64,000 nt of DNA. Origin: JBEVOS01 sp964563395 (lineage in GTDB: Bacteria; Pseudomonadota; Alphaproteobacteria; Caulobacterales; Aquidulcibacteraceae). The DNA lies in contig CAZLWK010000018.1 of the NCBI GenBank assembly GCA_964563395.1, forward strand, positions 1-64,000, given 5' to 3'. Under the pieces are notes generated by a model. The model had not been told where the DNA came from. It searched no databases and worked only from the letters and a program-made list of their open reading frames with translations. Positions 36,331 through 45,448 of the stretch are shown one piece after another; within the stretch, counting starts at the first letter, position 1, and each line of letters begins with the position of its first letter. The position numbers and the translations under genes are program-made.

Positions 36331-37740
36331 ATGTTTCGCAGTGAAGAATGGTCTCGCCGGGCGCCGGCGGGGCACGGGGCTCTGCGTGCCTGGGATCAGG
36401 TGCGCAAGGAATTGCTCTCGGATTTTGGCGCTGACGTGTACCGGGTCGCTGTGGCCCCTTTGCGCCTCATCGGCGAGTGGAACGGCGCGCTGGTGTTCCT
36501 GGCGGAGACCGAGACCGCGCTCTCCAAGCTCAGCTTGCGGCAGGATCGCATCGAGCAGCGCTTGCGGGCGCATCTGCCTCAGCTTCAACGCATCGAGTTT
36601 AAGCTGGAGCGGGATTTGCCGGAGGACGTGCGCGCGCTGCTTTTGGCTGCGCCGGAGGTCGAACCCGCGCCGGCCCCCGCATCGAACGCGCCGCACCCGC
36701 TGTCCTATACGTTCGACAGTTTCTGCATGGACCCGACCAATTTCCGCGCGCTCACCGTCGCGCAGATGGTCGCCAGCGGGGCCGGCATGGCGTTCCCGCT
36801 CACCGTGATCTACGGCCCGCCGGGCGTGGGCAAGACGCATCTGCTCAATGCGATCAGGCACCAGATCGAGGCGGGCGGTTCGGGGCGGCGTACCCTGCTG
36901 CTCTGGTCGCAAGAATTTCTCGAACGGTTCCAATCGGAACTGCGCGGCAAGCGCGACGCCTCGTCCTTCAAGGACATGGTGCGCGATCCGGACGTGCTGC
37001 TGATCGACGACATCCAGCGCATCTTCGGCAAGAAGGCCACGGAGGAGGAGGCAGCCGCAACCTTCGCCATCATGACGTCGCAAGGCCGCCAGGTGGTCGT
37101 CACAGCCGATACCGGGCCGGACGGATTCGCCGGCCTCGATGAACGCCTTCAGCGCCAGCTGAAAGGCGCCACGGCCTGCGAAATCACAGAACCGGACGCG
37201 CCTTTGCGTCGGCGCATTCTTGAGGCGCGCGTGGCGCATTATGCGCGCCTGTCTCCGGGGTTCCGCGTTGCGTCGGACGCGCTCGACATGATCGCCGAGC
37301 GCATGGAGGTCACTGGCCGCGAACTCGATGGCGCGGTCGGCCAATTGCTTGTGGAAGCTCAAGTATCGGGAGGGCTCGAAGTGTCACTGGAAATCGCCGA
37401 AGCCGCCTTGCGCGGAAAGCTCACGACCGGCGCCGAAAAGCGCGTCACGATTCAGCTGATCCAGAAAGTGGTGGCGGCCCAATATGGCCTGACGGTGGAT
37501 GAATTGCTCACCCGCACGCGTCAGCAGGCCATCGCCCGCCCGCGCCAGATCGCGATGTACCTGTCCACCACCCTTGGGAAGCGGTCGCTTCCCTATACGG
37601 GGCGGAAGTTCGGCGGCTACGATCACACGACCGTAATGTTCGCGCGGGACAAGTTCCGCGAGCTCGTCGCGCAGGACGAAGGCGTGCGCAACGAGATCGA
37701 CGAGATCATCCGCCGTATCCGGCGTGAGAACAAGGACTAG
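36331..37740 (+). CDS. dnaA: Chromosomal replication initiator protein DnaA (divergent)
   Basis: The AAA+ initiator that opens the origin. The 469 residues comprise domain I (about 17-95), a short Pro-rich linker, and the AAA+ core with Walker A GPPGVGKT (162-169) and Walker B LLIDD (223-227). The DNA-binding domain IV has AIARPRQIAMYLSTTLGKRS and GGYDHTTVMFARDK. The box VII segment reads ERLQRQL, where the family has RLxSR. Arg272 is kept, but the position of the usual arginine finger is Gln276. The sensor-1 region TADTGP also departs from the usual ADRxP. It is followed by dnaN and recF. Confidence 0.93.
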   Translation: MFRSEEWSRRAPAGHGALRAWDQVRKELLSDFGADVYRVAVAPLRLIGEWNGALVFLAETETALSKLSLRQDRIEQRLRAHLPQLQRIEFKLERDLPEDVRALLLAAPEVEPAPAPASNAPHPLSYTFDSFCMDPTNFRALTVAQMVASGAGMAFPLTVIYGPPGVGKTHLLNAIRHQIEAGGSGRRTLLLWSQEFLERFQSELRGKRDASSFKDMVRDPDVLLIDDIQRIFGKKATEEEAAATFAIMTSQGRQVVVTADTGPDGFAGLDERLQRQLKGATACEITEPDAPLRRRILEARVAHYARLSPGFRVASDALDMIAERMEVTGRELDGAVGQLLVEAQVSGGLEVSLEIAEAALRGKLTTGAEKRVTIQLIQKVVAAQYGLTVDELLTRTRQQAIARPRQIAMYLSTTLGKRSLPYTGRKFGGYDHTTVMFARDKFRELVAQDEGVRNEIDEIIRRIRRENKD

Positions 37741-37908
37741 GCCCGCCGCCCCGGCGCGCCCGGCCATAAAGAACGCTTGGGCGCGGCCGGACGCTTCTGC
37801 TAGCGTCTCTGACCCCTGAGTCGCCGCAGAATCCGCGGCGGCGCGGGCGTTGGCGACAGGAGCGGTCGGCGCCGAACGCGCGCGGCCGCGCAAGGGCAGG
37901 ACGGTGCG

Positions 37909-39033
37909 ATGCGGTTGAGTGTGGAGCGCGCCACGCTGTTGAAGGCGCTCAATCATGTGCAAAGCGTGGTGGAGCGGCGAAACACGATCCCCATTCTGTC
38001 CAATGTGCTGCTGACCACGCAGGACGGCGCTGTCCGCCTCACCGCCACCGATCTCGATATCGAGATCGCCGAGAGCGTGCCGGCCGAGATCGAGCGCCCT
38101 GGCGCGGCGTCCGCGCCGGCGCACTACCTCTATGATTTCGTCCGCAAGCTGCCCGAGAGCCAGCCGGTGCGGCTGGACGTGTCGGGCGACGATCCGCGCC
38201 TCTTCATTTCGGCCGGTCGTGCGCGGTTGCATCTGCCCGTGCTGCCGGCAGGGGATTTTCCGTTGATGCCGGGCGACGGCTTTGAAACGCGATTTGAAAT
38301 CCATCCCACCGAACTGGCCGGCCTGATCGACAAGACGCGCTTCGCCATCTCCACGGAGGAGACGCGCTATTATTTGAACGGCATCTATCTGCACACTGTG
38401 AAGAGCAAGGACGCTGACGTTCTGCGCGGCGTCGCCACGGACGGCGTGCGCATGGCGCTCAAGGATGTGCCCGCGCCGCAGGGCGCCAAGGGCATGCCGG
38501 GCGTGATCGTGCCGCGCAAGACGATCAATGAATTGCGCCGTCTGCTCGACGCGGCCAGCGATGTGGTCGAAGTCGCCGTTTCGGCGCAAAAGATCCGTTT
38601 CGCCTGCGGTGACGCGGTGCTCACATCGAAGCTGATCGACGGCTCCTTCCCCGAATACAGCCGCGTCATTCCGAAGAACAATGATCGCAAGCTGCGCGTC
38701 GATAACAAGGAATTCAAAAGCGCGGTGGATCGCGTCGCCACCGTTTCTGCCGAGCGTTCACGCTCCGTGCGTCTCGCCATCGAGGCGGATAAAATCACGC
38801 TCACCGTCAACAATCCCGACGCCGGCATGGCGACCGAGGAGGTCGGCGCGGAATTTCACGGCGGCGATCCCATGGAGATCGGCTTCAACGCGCGTTATTT
38901 GATCGACGTCGCCGATCAGATCGAAGGCGAGGCCGCGTTGTTCGAACTCGCCGGCGATCCTGTCGCCCCTACGCTGGTGCGCGACGAAGCCGACGAGGAC
39001 GCGCTTTACGTGTTGATGCCGCTGCGCGTGTGA
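37909..39033 (+). CDS. dnaN: DNA polymerase III subunit beta (sliding clamp)
   Basis: The ring-shaped processivity clamp of 374 residues built from three similar domains. Signatures are VERRNTIPILSNVLL, FAISTEETRYYLNGIYLH, LIDGSFPEYSRVIP and the C-terminal VLMPLRV. It lies 168 bases after dnaA and 28 bases before recF. Confidence 0.97.
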   Translation: MRLSVERATLLKALNHVQSVVERRNTIPILSNVLLTTQDGAVRLTATDLDIEIAESVPAEIERPGAASAPAHYLYDFVRKLPESQPVRLDVSGDDPRLFISAGRARLHLPVLPAGDFPLMPGDGFETRFEIHPTELAGLIDKTRFAISTEETRYYLNGIYLHTVKSKDADVLRGVATDGVRMALKDVPAPQGAKGMPGVIVPRKTINELRRLLDAASDVVEVAVSAQKIRFACGDAVLTSKLIDGSFPEYSRVIPKNNDRKLRVDNKEFKSAVDRVATVSAERSRSVRLAIEADKITLTVNNPDAGMATEEVGAEFHGGDPMEIGFNARYLIDVADQIEGEAALFELAGDPVAPTLVRDEADEDALYVLMPLRV

Positions 39034-39061
39034 CCATGACTTCGCCAAGGGGAGGGGGCGC

Positions 39062-40198
39062 ATGACCCATCTCTCCGTCGTGCGGCTCGCCGCCACAGAT
39101 TTCCGCAATCATGCCGCGCTCGATCTGTCGCTCGATCCGCGCCCCGTCTGCCTGTTCGGCGCCAATGGCGCGGGCAAGACCAACATCCTGGAAGCGTTGA
39201 CCATGCTCGCGCCCGGTCGCGGTCTGCGCGGCGCGGGCGTGACGGAGCCGGCTCGCCAGGGCGCGGAAGCAAGCGCCCGGCTTTGGTCGGTGTCGGCGCG
39301 GCTCGATCTCGACGGGGAGACACTGACTTTGGGCGCCGGCGCCGAACGCGGCGCGGACGGCGCGGTGAAGCGTGTTGCGCGTCTGGATGGCCGCAACGCA
39401 ACGCAAAGCGATCTGGCGCGCGCCGCGCGCATGGTCTGGCTCACGCCGGCCATGGATCGATTGTTCACCGGCCCCGCAGGCGATCGGCGGCGCTTTCTCG
39501 ATCGCCTGGTCATGGCCAGCGCGCCGGAGCACGGCGTCGCGGCGGGGGCTTATGAGCGCGTTCTCAAGGAACGCCAGCGTCTGCTGAATGAAGGCGGCGC
39601 CGACGCCGCCTGGCTTTCCGCGCTGGAGCGCGAGATGGCCGCGCATGGCGCCGCGCTCGCCGCCGCCCGCGTCGATGCGGTCGCGCGGCTTTCGGCGGCC
39701 ATAGCCGCGCGCGCGGAAGGCGCGTTTCCAAAGGCCGCCGTCTCGCTCGCAGGCGCCTTGGAGGCGCAATTCGAGGCCGGCGCGGCCAGCGCCGACGTGG
39801 AGGCCGATTTCGCCGCCCTGCTTCGCGCGATGCGCGGGCGCGACGCCGCGGCCGGCCGCACGCTGGACGGTCCCCATCGCGCTGATCTCGTCACCCGCCA
39901 TGCCGGCAAGGACATGCCCGCCGATCTTTGCTCCACCGGCGAGCAGAAGGCGCTGCTGATCGGCGTCGTCCTGGCCCATGCGCGCGCCTTGGCCGATGAC
40001 GGCGCGCCCTCGCTTATCCTTATCGATGAAGCGGCCGCCCATCTCGACGCCGCGCGCCGCGCCGCCTTGTTCGAGGAATTGCTCGCCGGCGCCGGACAGG
40101 CTTGGCTTTCCGGCACGGACGCCAATTTGTTCGAAGCCTTCGGCGCGCGCGCGCAGCGCATCGAGGTGAGCGACGGCCGCGCCCGTATTTGCCCCTGA
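39062..40198 (+). CDS. recF: DNA replication and repair protein RecF
   Basis: An SMC-like ATPase that helps load RecA at gaps. Walker A is GANGAGKTN (33-41), the signature motif region is STGEQKALLIGVVLAHARAL and Walker B LILIDEAAAHLD. The N-terminus VVRLAATDFRNHAALDLSLD is typical. At 378 residues the length is normal. gyrB, which often follows, is absent here; membrane-protein genes follow instead. Confidence 0.96.
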   Translation: MTHLSVVRLAATDFRNHAALDLSLDPRPVCLFGANGAGKTNILEALTMLAPGRGLRGAGVTEPARQGAEASARLWSVSARLDLDGETLTLGAGAERGADGAVKRVARLDGRNATQSDLARAARMVWLTPAMDRLFTGPAGDRRRFLDRLVMASAPEHGVAAGAYERVLKERQRLLNEGGADAAWLSALEREMAAHGAALAAARVDAVARLSAAIAARAEGAFPKAAVSLAGALEAQFEAGAASADVEADFAALLRAMRGRDAAAGRTLDGPHRADLVTRHAGKDMPADLCSTGEQKALLIGVVLAHARALADDGAPSLILIDEAAAHLDAARRAALFEELLAGAGQAWLSGTDANLFEAFGARAQRIEVSDGRARICP

Positions 40199-40300
40199 AG
40201 CTCCCGCGCCGCGCGAAGGGATTTTCGCGCGCGCGCAAGTGTGGGACATAAATATCGCTGGGGGACCAAGGGGCGGGGATGCCCCGCGGGAGAGGGGACG

Positions 40301-40786
40301 ATGTTCTTGCTGCGCCTGCCAGTCGCGCTGGCCTTGCTCGCGCTTGTCGCGGTCAGTCTTTTGGGCGCGGGCGTCACCACCGCCACGCGTCTCGAGGTCG
40401 CTCAAATCGCGGCCGTATCCGCCGAGGCGGAGGCCTATGGCCAATCCACGACCTGGCTGCAGGCGGGGCTCATGTACGCCGCGGCGCTGAGCTTCTTCAT
40501 CGCCATGGTGCGCCTCTTGCGGCGCACGCATGGCTTTTGGCCGTGGCTCGTCGGGTTCGCGCTCTATGGCGCGGCGTGGGCGCTCGCGCACAGCATCGAC
40601 GAATGGAGCGCGCTCATCGCCGCCACGCCGCAATTCGGCGAGGTGACGGCCGAGAACGCCGGCCAGATCGCGATCCAGGCTTTGGATCAAGGCGTGCTGC
40701 CGCTCGCGGTCAGTCTGGTGACGGGCCTTCTCATCCTTGTGATCGATGCGATCGACGGCCCGATCGAGAACGACGACAGACCGTGA
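40301..40786 (+). CDS. Multi-pass membrane protein of unknown function
   Basis: A 161-residue protein with four predicted hydrophobic helices (LPVALALLALVAVSLLGAG, LQAGLMYAAALSFFIAMV, WLVGFALYGAAWALAHS and LAVSLVTGLLILVI). No family is recognised. The ATG at 40301 has a GAGAGGGG stretch upstream. Its stop overlaps the GTG of the next membrane-protein gene (GTGA). Confidence 0.75.
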   Translation: MFLLRLPVALALLALVAVSLLGAGVTTATRLEVAQIAAVSAEAEAYGQSTTWLQAGLMYAAALSFFIAMVRLLRRTHGFWPWLVGFALYGAAWALAHSIDEWSALIAATPQFGEVTAENAGQIAIQALDQGVLPLAVSLVTGLLILVIDAIDGPIENDDRP

Positions 40787-41256
40787 CGCTCGAAAGCGTT
40801 CTGGTCTGGGTGCTGCGCGCCTGGGGCCTTCTCTATCTGCTCGCGGGCCTCTGGGGCATGCGCCAAAGCTTCTTTTGGGGCCGGCTTGAGCCGGACATGG
40901 ACAAGCTGCTGGACATGATGGACGCGATGCGGGCGGACACGGAGGGCCAGCCGCCCGCGCCGCCGCGCAAGACCGATCACAACAGGCACTGGTGGCTGTT
41001 CTCCGGGTGCGTGCTCTTGGCGCTCGCGGGCGGCGCCATGATCGTCGCGCATCGCAGCGCGGCGGTGCTGCTTGCGCTGCTGATCGTGCATCAGATGATC
41101 TATTTCATTCGCCAGCGTCGGCGCGAACTCACGGCCGGCGGTCCGGAGGAGGCGGAGGAGGCGCGGCCCGCGCAATCCACCGTCAACGGCTTCTTCGTCG
41201 CGCTCGTCATCGCACTAATGACGGGCTGGCTCTATTGGCGCGGCGCGCTCTTGTAA
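40783..41256 (+). CDS. Multi-pass membrane protein of unknown function
   Basis: A 157-residue protein starting at GTG 40783 inside the previous stop. It has four predicted helices: near the start (VLRAWGLLYLLAGLWGM), the middle (WWLFSGCVLLALAGGAMIVA and AVLLALLIVHQMIYFI) and the end (FFVALVIALMTGWLYW). The helices flank charged cytosolic loops. It is probably a partner of the preceding protein. Family unknown. Confidence 0.75.
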   Translation: MTLESVLVWVLRAWGLLYLLAGLWGMRQSFFWGRLEPDMDKLLDMMDAMRADTEGQPPAPPRKTDHNRHWWLFSGCVLLALAGGAMIVAHRSAAVLLALLIVHQMIYFIRQRRRELTAGGPEEAEEARPAQSTVNGFFVALVIALMTGWLYWRGALL

Positions 41257-41350
41257 CGGCGGCGGTTGACCGGGGCGTAGTGCGGCTTATGTCTCGCGCG
41301 CAGAGTTTCTTCGCGCGCCGAACGCCGCGCCGCCCAGCTCCGGAGCATTC

Positions 41351-42751
41351 ATGTCCAGCTATGACCTCGTGATCATCGGGGGCGGCCCCGGCGGCTACAA
41401 TTGCGCGATCCGCGCCGGGCAATTGGGTTTGAAAACCGCCATTGTCGAAAAGCGCGGCGCGCTCGGCGGCACCTGTCTGAATGTCGGCTGCATTCCCTCC
41501 AAGGCGCTGCTGCACGCCTCGGAATATTATGAAGCGGCCAAGTCTTCGTTCGCCTCCATGGGCATAAAGGTTGAGAATGTCGGCCTCGACCTCCCGAAAA
41601 TGATGGCCCAAAAGGAAGAAGCCGTCGAAGGGCTCACCAAGGGCGTCGAGTTCTTGATGAAGAAGAATAAGGTCGATTACTTGATCGGCGCAGGGCGAAT
41701 ACTTGCCCCCGGTCGGGTTGAGGTGGCGACAGCCTCCGGCGACAAAAATGTGCTTGAAACCAAGACCATCGTCATCGCCACCGGTTCGGATGTCGCCCCG
41801 CTGCCGGGTATCGCCATCGACGAGGAGCGCGTGGTCTCGTCCACCGGGGCGCTGGCGCTGACGAAAGTGCCCGCCCGGATGCTGGTGATCGGCGCGGGGG
41901 TGATCGGCTTGGAGCTGGGTTCGGTTTGGCGCCGGCTCGGCACGGAGGTCACGGTGGTCGAATATCTCGATCGCGTGCTGCCGACGACGGACGGCGAAAT
42001 TTCCAAACAAGCCTTAAGGACTTTTCGTAAGCAGGGCATCGCCTTCGAGCTCGGCCAGAAGGTGGTTGGCCTCGAAAAGCAGAACGCCAAGCTGTCCGTG
42101 TCGATCGAGCCCGCCGCCGGCGGCGCCGCGCGCACTTTGGACGCCGATATCGTTCTCGTCGCGATCGGGCGGCGTCCGTTCACGACCGGCCTGGGGCTGG
42201 AAAACGTGGGCGTCGCGTTCGATCAGCGCGGCTTCATCGAAACCGATCATTTCCAGACCAACGTGGCGGGCATATTCGCGATCGGCGATTGCACGCACGG
42301 GCCGATGCTGGCGCACAAGGCCGAGGAGGAGGGCGCGGCCGTCGCGCAAATCATCGCCGGCCAATGGGGCCACGTGAATCCCGACATCATTCCGAACGTC
42401 GTCTACACCAAGCCGGAAATCGCCAGCGTCGGCAAAACCGAAGAAGAGCTTAAGGCGGCGGGGATCGCCTACAAGGTCGGCAAGTTTCCGTTCACCGCCA
42501 ATAGCCGCGCGCGCACCAATCACGAGACCGAAGGCTTCGTGAAAATCCTCGAGGACGAGGCCACCAAGCGCATCGTCGGCGCGCACATGATCGGCGTGGG
42601 CGTGGGCGAACTGATCGGCGAGATCTGCGTGGCGATGGAATTCGGCGCCAGCGCCGAGGATGTCGCCCGCACCTGCCATGCGCACCCCACCATGAGCGAA
42701 GCCATCCGCGAGGCCGCGAAAGGTGTGGATGGTTGGACGATGCAGGCGTAA
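41351..42751 (+). CDS. lpdA: Dihydrolipoyl dehydrogenase (E3)
   Basis: The FAD enzyme that reoxidises dihydrolipoamide in 2-oxoacid dehydrogenase and glycine cleavage complexes. The FAD-binding GGGPGGYNCAIRAGQLG, redox-active Cys42/Cys47 in GGTCLNVGCIPSKALLHAS, the NAD motif GAGVIGLELGSVWRRLG and the catalytic C-terminal CHAHPTMSEAIREAA are intact. The 466-residue length is normal. E1 and E2 genes are not nearby. A GGAG site precedes the ATG. Confidence 0.96.
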   Translation: MSSYDLVIIGGGPGGYNCAIRAGQLGLKTAIVEKRGALGGTCLNVGCIPSKALLHASEYYEAAKSSFASMGIKVENVGLDLPKMMAQKEEAVEGLTKGVEFLMKKNKVDYLIGAGRILAPGRVEVATASGDKNVLETKTIVIATGSDVAPLPGIAIDEERVVSSTGALALTKVPARMLVIGAGVIGLELGSVWRRLGTEVTVVEYLDRVLPTTDGEISKQALRTFRKQGIAFELGQKVVGLEKQNAKLSVSIEPAAGGAARTLDADIVLVAIGRRPFTTGLGLENVGVAFDQRGFIETDHFQTNVAGIFAIGDCTHGPMLAHKAEEEGAAVAQIIAGQWGHVNPDIIPNVVYTKPEIASVGKTEEELKAAGIAYKVGKFPFTANSRARTNHETEGFVKILEDEATKRIVGAHMIGVGVGELIGEICVAMEFGASAEDVARTCHAHPTMSEAIREAAKGVDGWTMQA

Positions 42752-42835
42752 CGCGCTGCATTCCTAACAAACCCTAACTACACGCGGCGTCGCGCGCGCG
42801 CTTCACTGCCCTCGTCAATGCGGGGGAGAGATCAG

Positions 42836-43354
42836 ATGCAGGTGTTGCGCGCCGAGCGGCTCACGCTCATCGCCTACGACGCCGAGCTCGCCGTTTTGCA
42901 GGCCGACGATCCCGCGCGCTTCTTCGATCGCGTGAACGCCGAGCCGGTCTCGCCCTGGCCGCCGCCGCCTTTCGATGTGGACGCGATGGAATGGGTGCGC
43001 GCCTCGCTCGCCGTCGATCCAGACGGGGTGGGCTGGTACGGGTGGATTATGGCGCTTGAACCGCAGGACGACGGGCGCCGCGTGCTGGTCGGCGCCGCGG
43101 CCCTGCTCGGTCGGCCCGAGGCGGGCGAGGTCGAGCTCGGCTTCGGCGTGCTGGAGGCGTTTCGCGGTCATGGCGTCGCTTCCGAGGCGGTGCGGCTCCT
43201 GTCGCGCTGGGCGCTAGAGAATGGCGCGCGCCAGGTCGTCGTTCACGTCGATCAAAGCGATGAAGGCGGGGCGCGCACGCTGGCGCGCAACGGCTTTAGC
43301 GATACGCGCCAGCCGCCTTATCCCGGCGTCGCGCGCTGGGCGTTGGCGCTTTAG
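42836..43354 (+). CDS. GNAT-family N-acetyltransferase
   Basis: A 172-residue acetyl-CoA-dependent acetyltransferase of the RimJ/RimL-like group. The acetyl-CoA loop is GFGVLEAFRGHGVASEAVRL, followed by ENGARQVVVHVDQ and GARTLARNGFSDT. The ATG at 42836 has GGGGGAGAG upstream and is preferred over 42818. The substrate is unknown. Confidence 0.85.
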   Translation: MQVLRAERLTLIAYDAELAVLQADDPARFFDRVNAEPVSPWPPPPFDVDAMEWVRASLAVDPDGVGWYGWIMALEPQDDGRRVLVGAAALLGRPEAGEVELGFGVLEAFRGHGVASEAVRLLSRWALENGARQVVVHVDQSDEGGARTLARNGFSDTRQPPYPGVARWALAL

Positions 43355-43360
43355 CGCAAA

Positions 43361-43389
43361 GAAAAACGCCGGGCTCTTGGCCCGGCGTT
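43361..43389 (-). terminator. Terminator for the histone-like gene
   Basis: A perfect 10-bp stem (43365-43374 with 43380-43389) with a 5-base loop. The A-run at 43362-43366 makes a T-run on the minus strand, so it serves the minus-strand histone-like gene, which ends at 43450. Confidence 0.7.
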
Positions 43390-43449
43390 CATTCCCTCAA
43401 ACGGCGGCGGGAGACGCTCGCTCAGCGCCTCCCGCCTTGTCTGATGCTC

Positions 43450-43764
43450 TTAGCGAGCCATCGGCGCGGCCGGGGCGACGGGCGCCTTCGGCTTGCGGAC
43501 GATGCGGCGGCGCGCCTTCACCGGCTTGCGGGCGGCGGGCTTGCGGGCCTTCTTCGTCATCGTCTTGGCCTTGCGGACCGTCTTCTTCGCCTTGCGAACG
43601 GTCTTCTTCGCGGCCTTACGCGCCGTCTTCTTCACGGCCTTCTTGGCGGCCTTGCGGACGGTCTTCTTCGCAACGGCCTTGCGGACCTTGCGAACGGTCT
43701 TCTTCGCGGCGACCTTCTTCGTCGCCTTCTTCGGCGCCTTCGCCTTCTTTACCTTCTTAGCCAT
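43450..43764 (-). CDS. Histone H1-like lysine/arginine-rich DNA-binding protein
   Basis: A 104-residue protein with no acidic residues, made of imperfect KKTVRK/KKAVKK repeats (KKTVRKVRKAVAKKTVRK) with an Ala/Pro-rich end. This composition resembles the H1-type C-terminal tails found in bacterial Hc1/AlgP-like proteins that bind and condense DNA. I chose the ATG at 43764 because AGGA lies about 8 bases before it; the ATG at 43770 has the same site only one base away. The leader to 43985 is A+T-rich with several T-tracts. Confidence 0.85.
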   Translation of the reverse strand: MAKKVKKAKAPKKATKKVAAKKTVRKVRKAVAKKTVRKAAKKAVKKTARKAAKKTVRKAKKTVRKAKTMTKKARKPAARKPVKARRRIVRKPKAPVAPAAPMAR

Positions 43765-43985
43765 CTTCATTTCCTATCTGTTACTAGTGTTGGTACTGGG
43801 TTGGGTGGGAGCTCTTTGTCTCTCCAGGATCGTTTTTTCCGCTATATTGGTTTTCAATTGCTTTCTATTTGAACGAAGACTGTTCTTTTTCGAGATCAGA
43901 TTTTTTGCGCGAGTTGAACGCGCGCGAATGCTTTGGAACCCTTGCAAAATAAGGCTTTTTGCGTTGTCGCGATGCGCCGAAAAAG

Positions 43986-44897
43986 TCACGCGCGCGGGTG
44001 CGCGGCGCGATAGAGCTGCAAAATTTTTTCTGGCGTCACCGCCGCATAGCCCTGTGTCGTCGACAGCGATTCGTGTCCGAGCAGCTCTTGAATCGCACGC
44101 AAATCGGCGCCGTTCGCGAGCAGATGCGTGGCGAAGGCGTGCCGCAAAGCGTGCGGCGTGGCGGAATCCGGCAAGCCCAAGCGCGCGCGCAGACGCGCCA
44201 TCAGCGCTTGCGCCATGCGCGCCGACATCGGCCCGCCGCGCGCCGCGCGGAAGAGCGGCGCGTCCGCGGTGAGCGCGAACGGCGCGAGCGCCGCATAGCG
44301 CGCGACCGCCTCGCGCGCCGCCGGCAGAATCGGCGCGATGCGCTCCTTGCCGCCCTTGCCGCGCACGCGCAGCGCATCGGGCAGAGGCTGATCGGCGCCG
44401 GTGAGCGCCAGCGCCTCGGAGATGCGAAGCCCCGTCGCATAGATAAGCGTGATCAGCGCCGCGTCGCGCGCCGCGACCCAAGGCGCGCCCTCGGCAGCCT
44501 CGGCTTCGGCGATGAGATCGGCCGCCGCCGCCTCGCTCACGGGTCGCGGCAGCAGCTTCTTGAGGCGCGGTCCGCGCACCAGGCCGAGCCGTGCGTTGGC
44601 GACGCCATGGCGCCGTTCGAGATAGCGGTAGAAGCTGCGTATCGCGGCCAGCGCCCGCGCGCGCGAGCGCGGCGCAAGCGGGGCGGGGCCTTCGGCGCGG
44701 TGGGCGAGATAGGCGCGCAGGTCCTGCGGTGTGAGCGCGGCGAGATCGGCCGCGCGCGCTTCCGCGCCCAAATGCTCCGCCAGAAATTCCAGAAACGAGG
44801 CCACGTCGCGGCCATAGGCGTCGAGGCTGCGCGGGCTCATCCGCCGCTCGTCGCGCGCGTAGGCCAGAAAGTCCTTGAGGAGCGCGTGCGCCAGCAT
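43986..44897 (-). CDS. xerC: Site-specific tyrosine recombinase XerC
   Basis: Resolves chromosome dimers at dif together with XerD. The SAM-like core-binding domain occupies residues 1-95. The catalytic residues are Arg158 (ATGLRISEAL), Lys181 (GKGGKER), His249 and Arg252 (HALRHAFATHLL), His275 (LLGHESL) and nucleophile Tyr284. The motif order and 303-residue length fit a housekeeping Xer protein. Proximity to priA also speaks for a chromosomal Xer rather than a mobile-element integrase. XerC is more likely than XerD but not proven. Confidence 0.9.
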   Translation of the reverse strand: MLAHALLKDFLAYARDERRMSPRSLDAYGRDVASFLEFLAEHLGAEARAADLAALTPQDLRAYLAHRAEGPAPLAPRSRARALAAIRSFYRYLERRHGVANARLGLVRGPRLKKLLPRPVSEAAAADLIAEAEAAEGAPWVAARDAALITLIYATGLRISEALALTGADQPLPDALRVRGKGGKERIAPILPAAREAVARYAALAPFALTADAPLFRAARGGPMSARMAQALMARLRARLGLPDSATPHALRHAFATHLLANGADLRAIQELLGHESLSTTQGYAAVTPEKILQLYRAAHPRA

Positions 44898-44983
44898 CGC
44901 GCCAGCTATCGCGCGCCGCCCTCAACATTGCGTGAAGGAATTGTTCGCTTCGACCGACCGCCCGCATGCGATATGATGGGTGG

Positions 44984-45415
44984 ATGGCTGACGATCTCTA
45001 TGACCGGGATTTCTTCGCCTGGACGCAATCCCAGGCCGAAGCGTTGCGCGCGCGCGGCGCCGGCGCCAATGCGCTCGATTATGAGCGCCTTGCCGAGGAG
45101 GTCGAGGACATGGGCAAGCGCGATCTGCGCGAATGCGTGTCGGGCGTGCTGGTGATCCTAGAGCACCTCTGGAAGTTGGACGCGAGTGTGCAGGAGCGGC
45201 CCAAGGCGGGGTGGCGCCGCACCGTCGCCGTACAGCGAGCGGCCTTGTCGGATGTGCTGACCGCAAGCCTGCGCCAACAGCTGGAACAGCGTCTGGACGC
45301 GATGCACGAAGACGCGTTTGGCATCGCCACGGCCGCGATGGAGGCCGAGGAGCCGGGTGCGCCGCCGCTCGATCCTGCAAGGCGTTGGTCGCTCCCGGAA
45401 ATTCTTGGCCAATAG
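44984..45415 (+). CDS. DUF29 family protein
   Basis: A 143-residue protein with the DUF29 pattern: LYDRDFFAWTQSQAEALR, then DYERLAEEVEDMGKRDLRE and VLVILEHLWKLDA. It is an all-alpha fold of unknown function that is often present in several copies in cyanobacteria and alphaproteobacteria. The ATG at 44984 fits the family start. It is divergent from xerC and precedes priA by 33 bases. Confidence 0.85.
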   Translation: MADDLYDRDFFAWTQSQAEALRARGAGANALDYERLAEEVEDMGKRDLRECVSGVLVILEHLWKLDASVQERPKAGWRRTVAVQRAALSDVLTASLRQQLEQRLDAMHEDAFGIATAAMEAEEPGAPPLDPARRWSLPEILGQ

Positions 45416-45448
45416 CGCCGACTCCCCGACGCGCCTACATCGTCTCCC

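Noticed and set aside
40279..40782. Upstream extension of the second membrane-protein frame after recF
   Set aside because: The extension runs out of frame through the first membrane-protein gene and is Arg/His-rich; the GTG at 40783 gives a clean membrane protein.
42770..42784. CTAAC direct repeat upstream of the GNAT gene as a CtrA-type site
   Set aside because: The half-sites differ from TTAA and the spacing is six; too weak to claim.
43490..43760. Regularly spaced similar units resembling a CRISPR-like array
   Set aside because: The repeats are in-frame codons for Lys/Arg/Ala of the histone-like protein, with no constant repeat or unique spacers.
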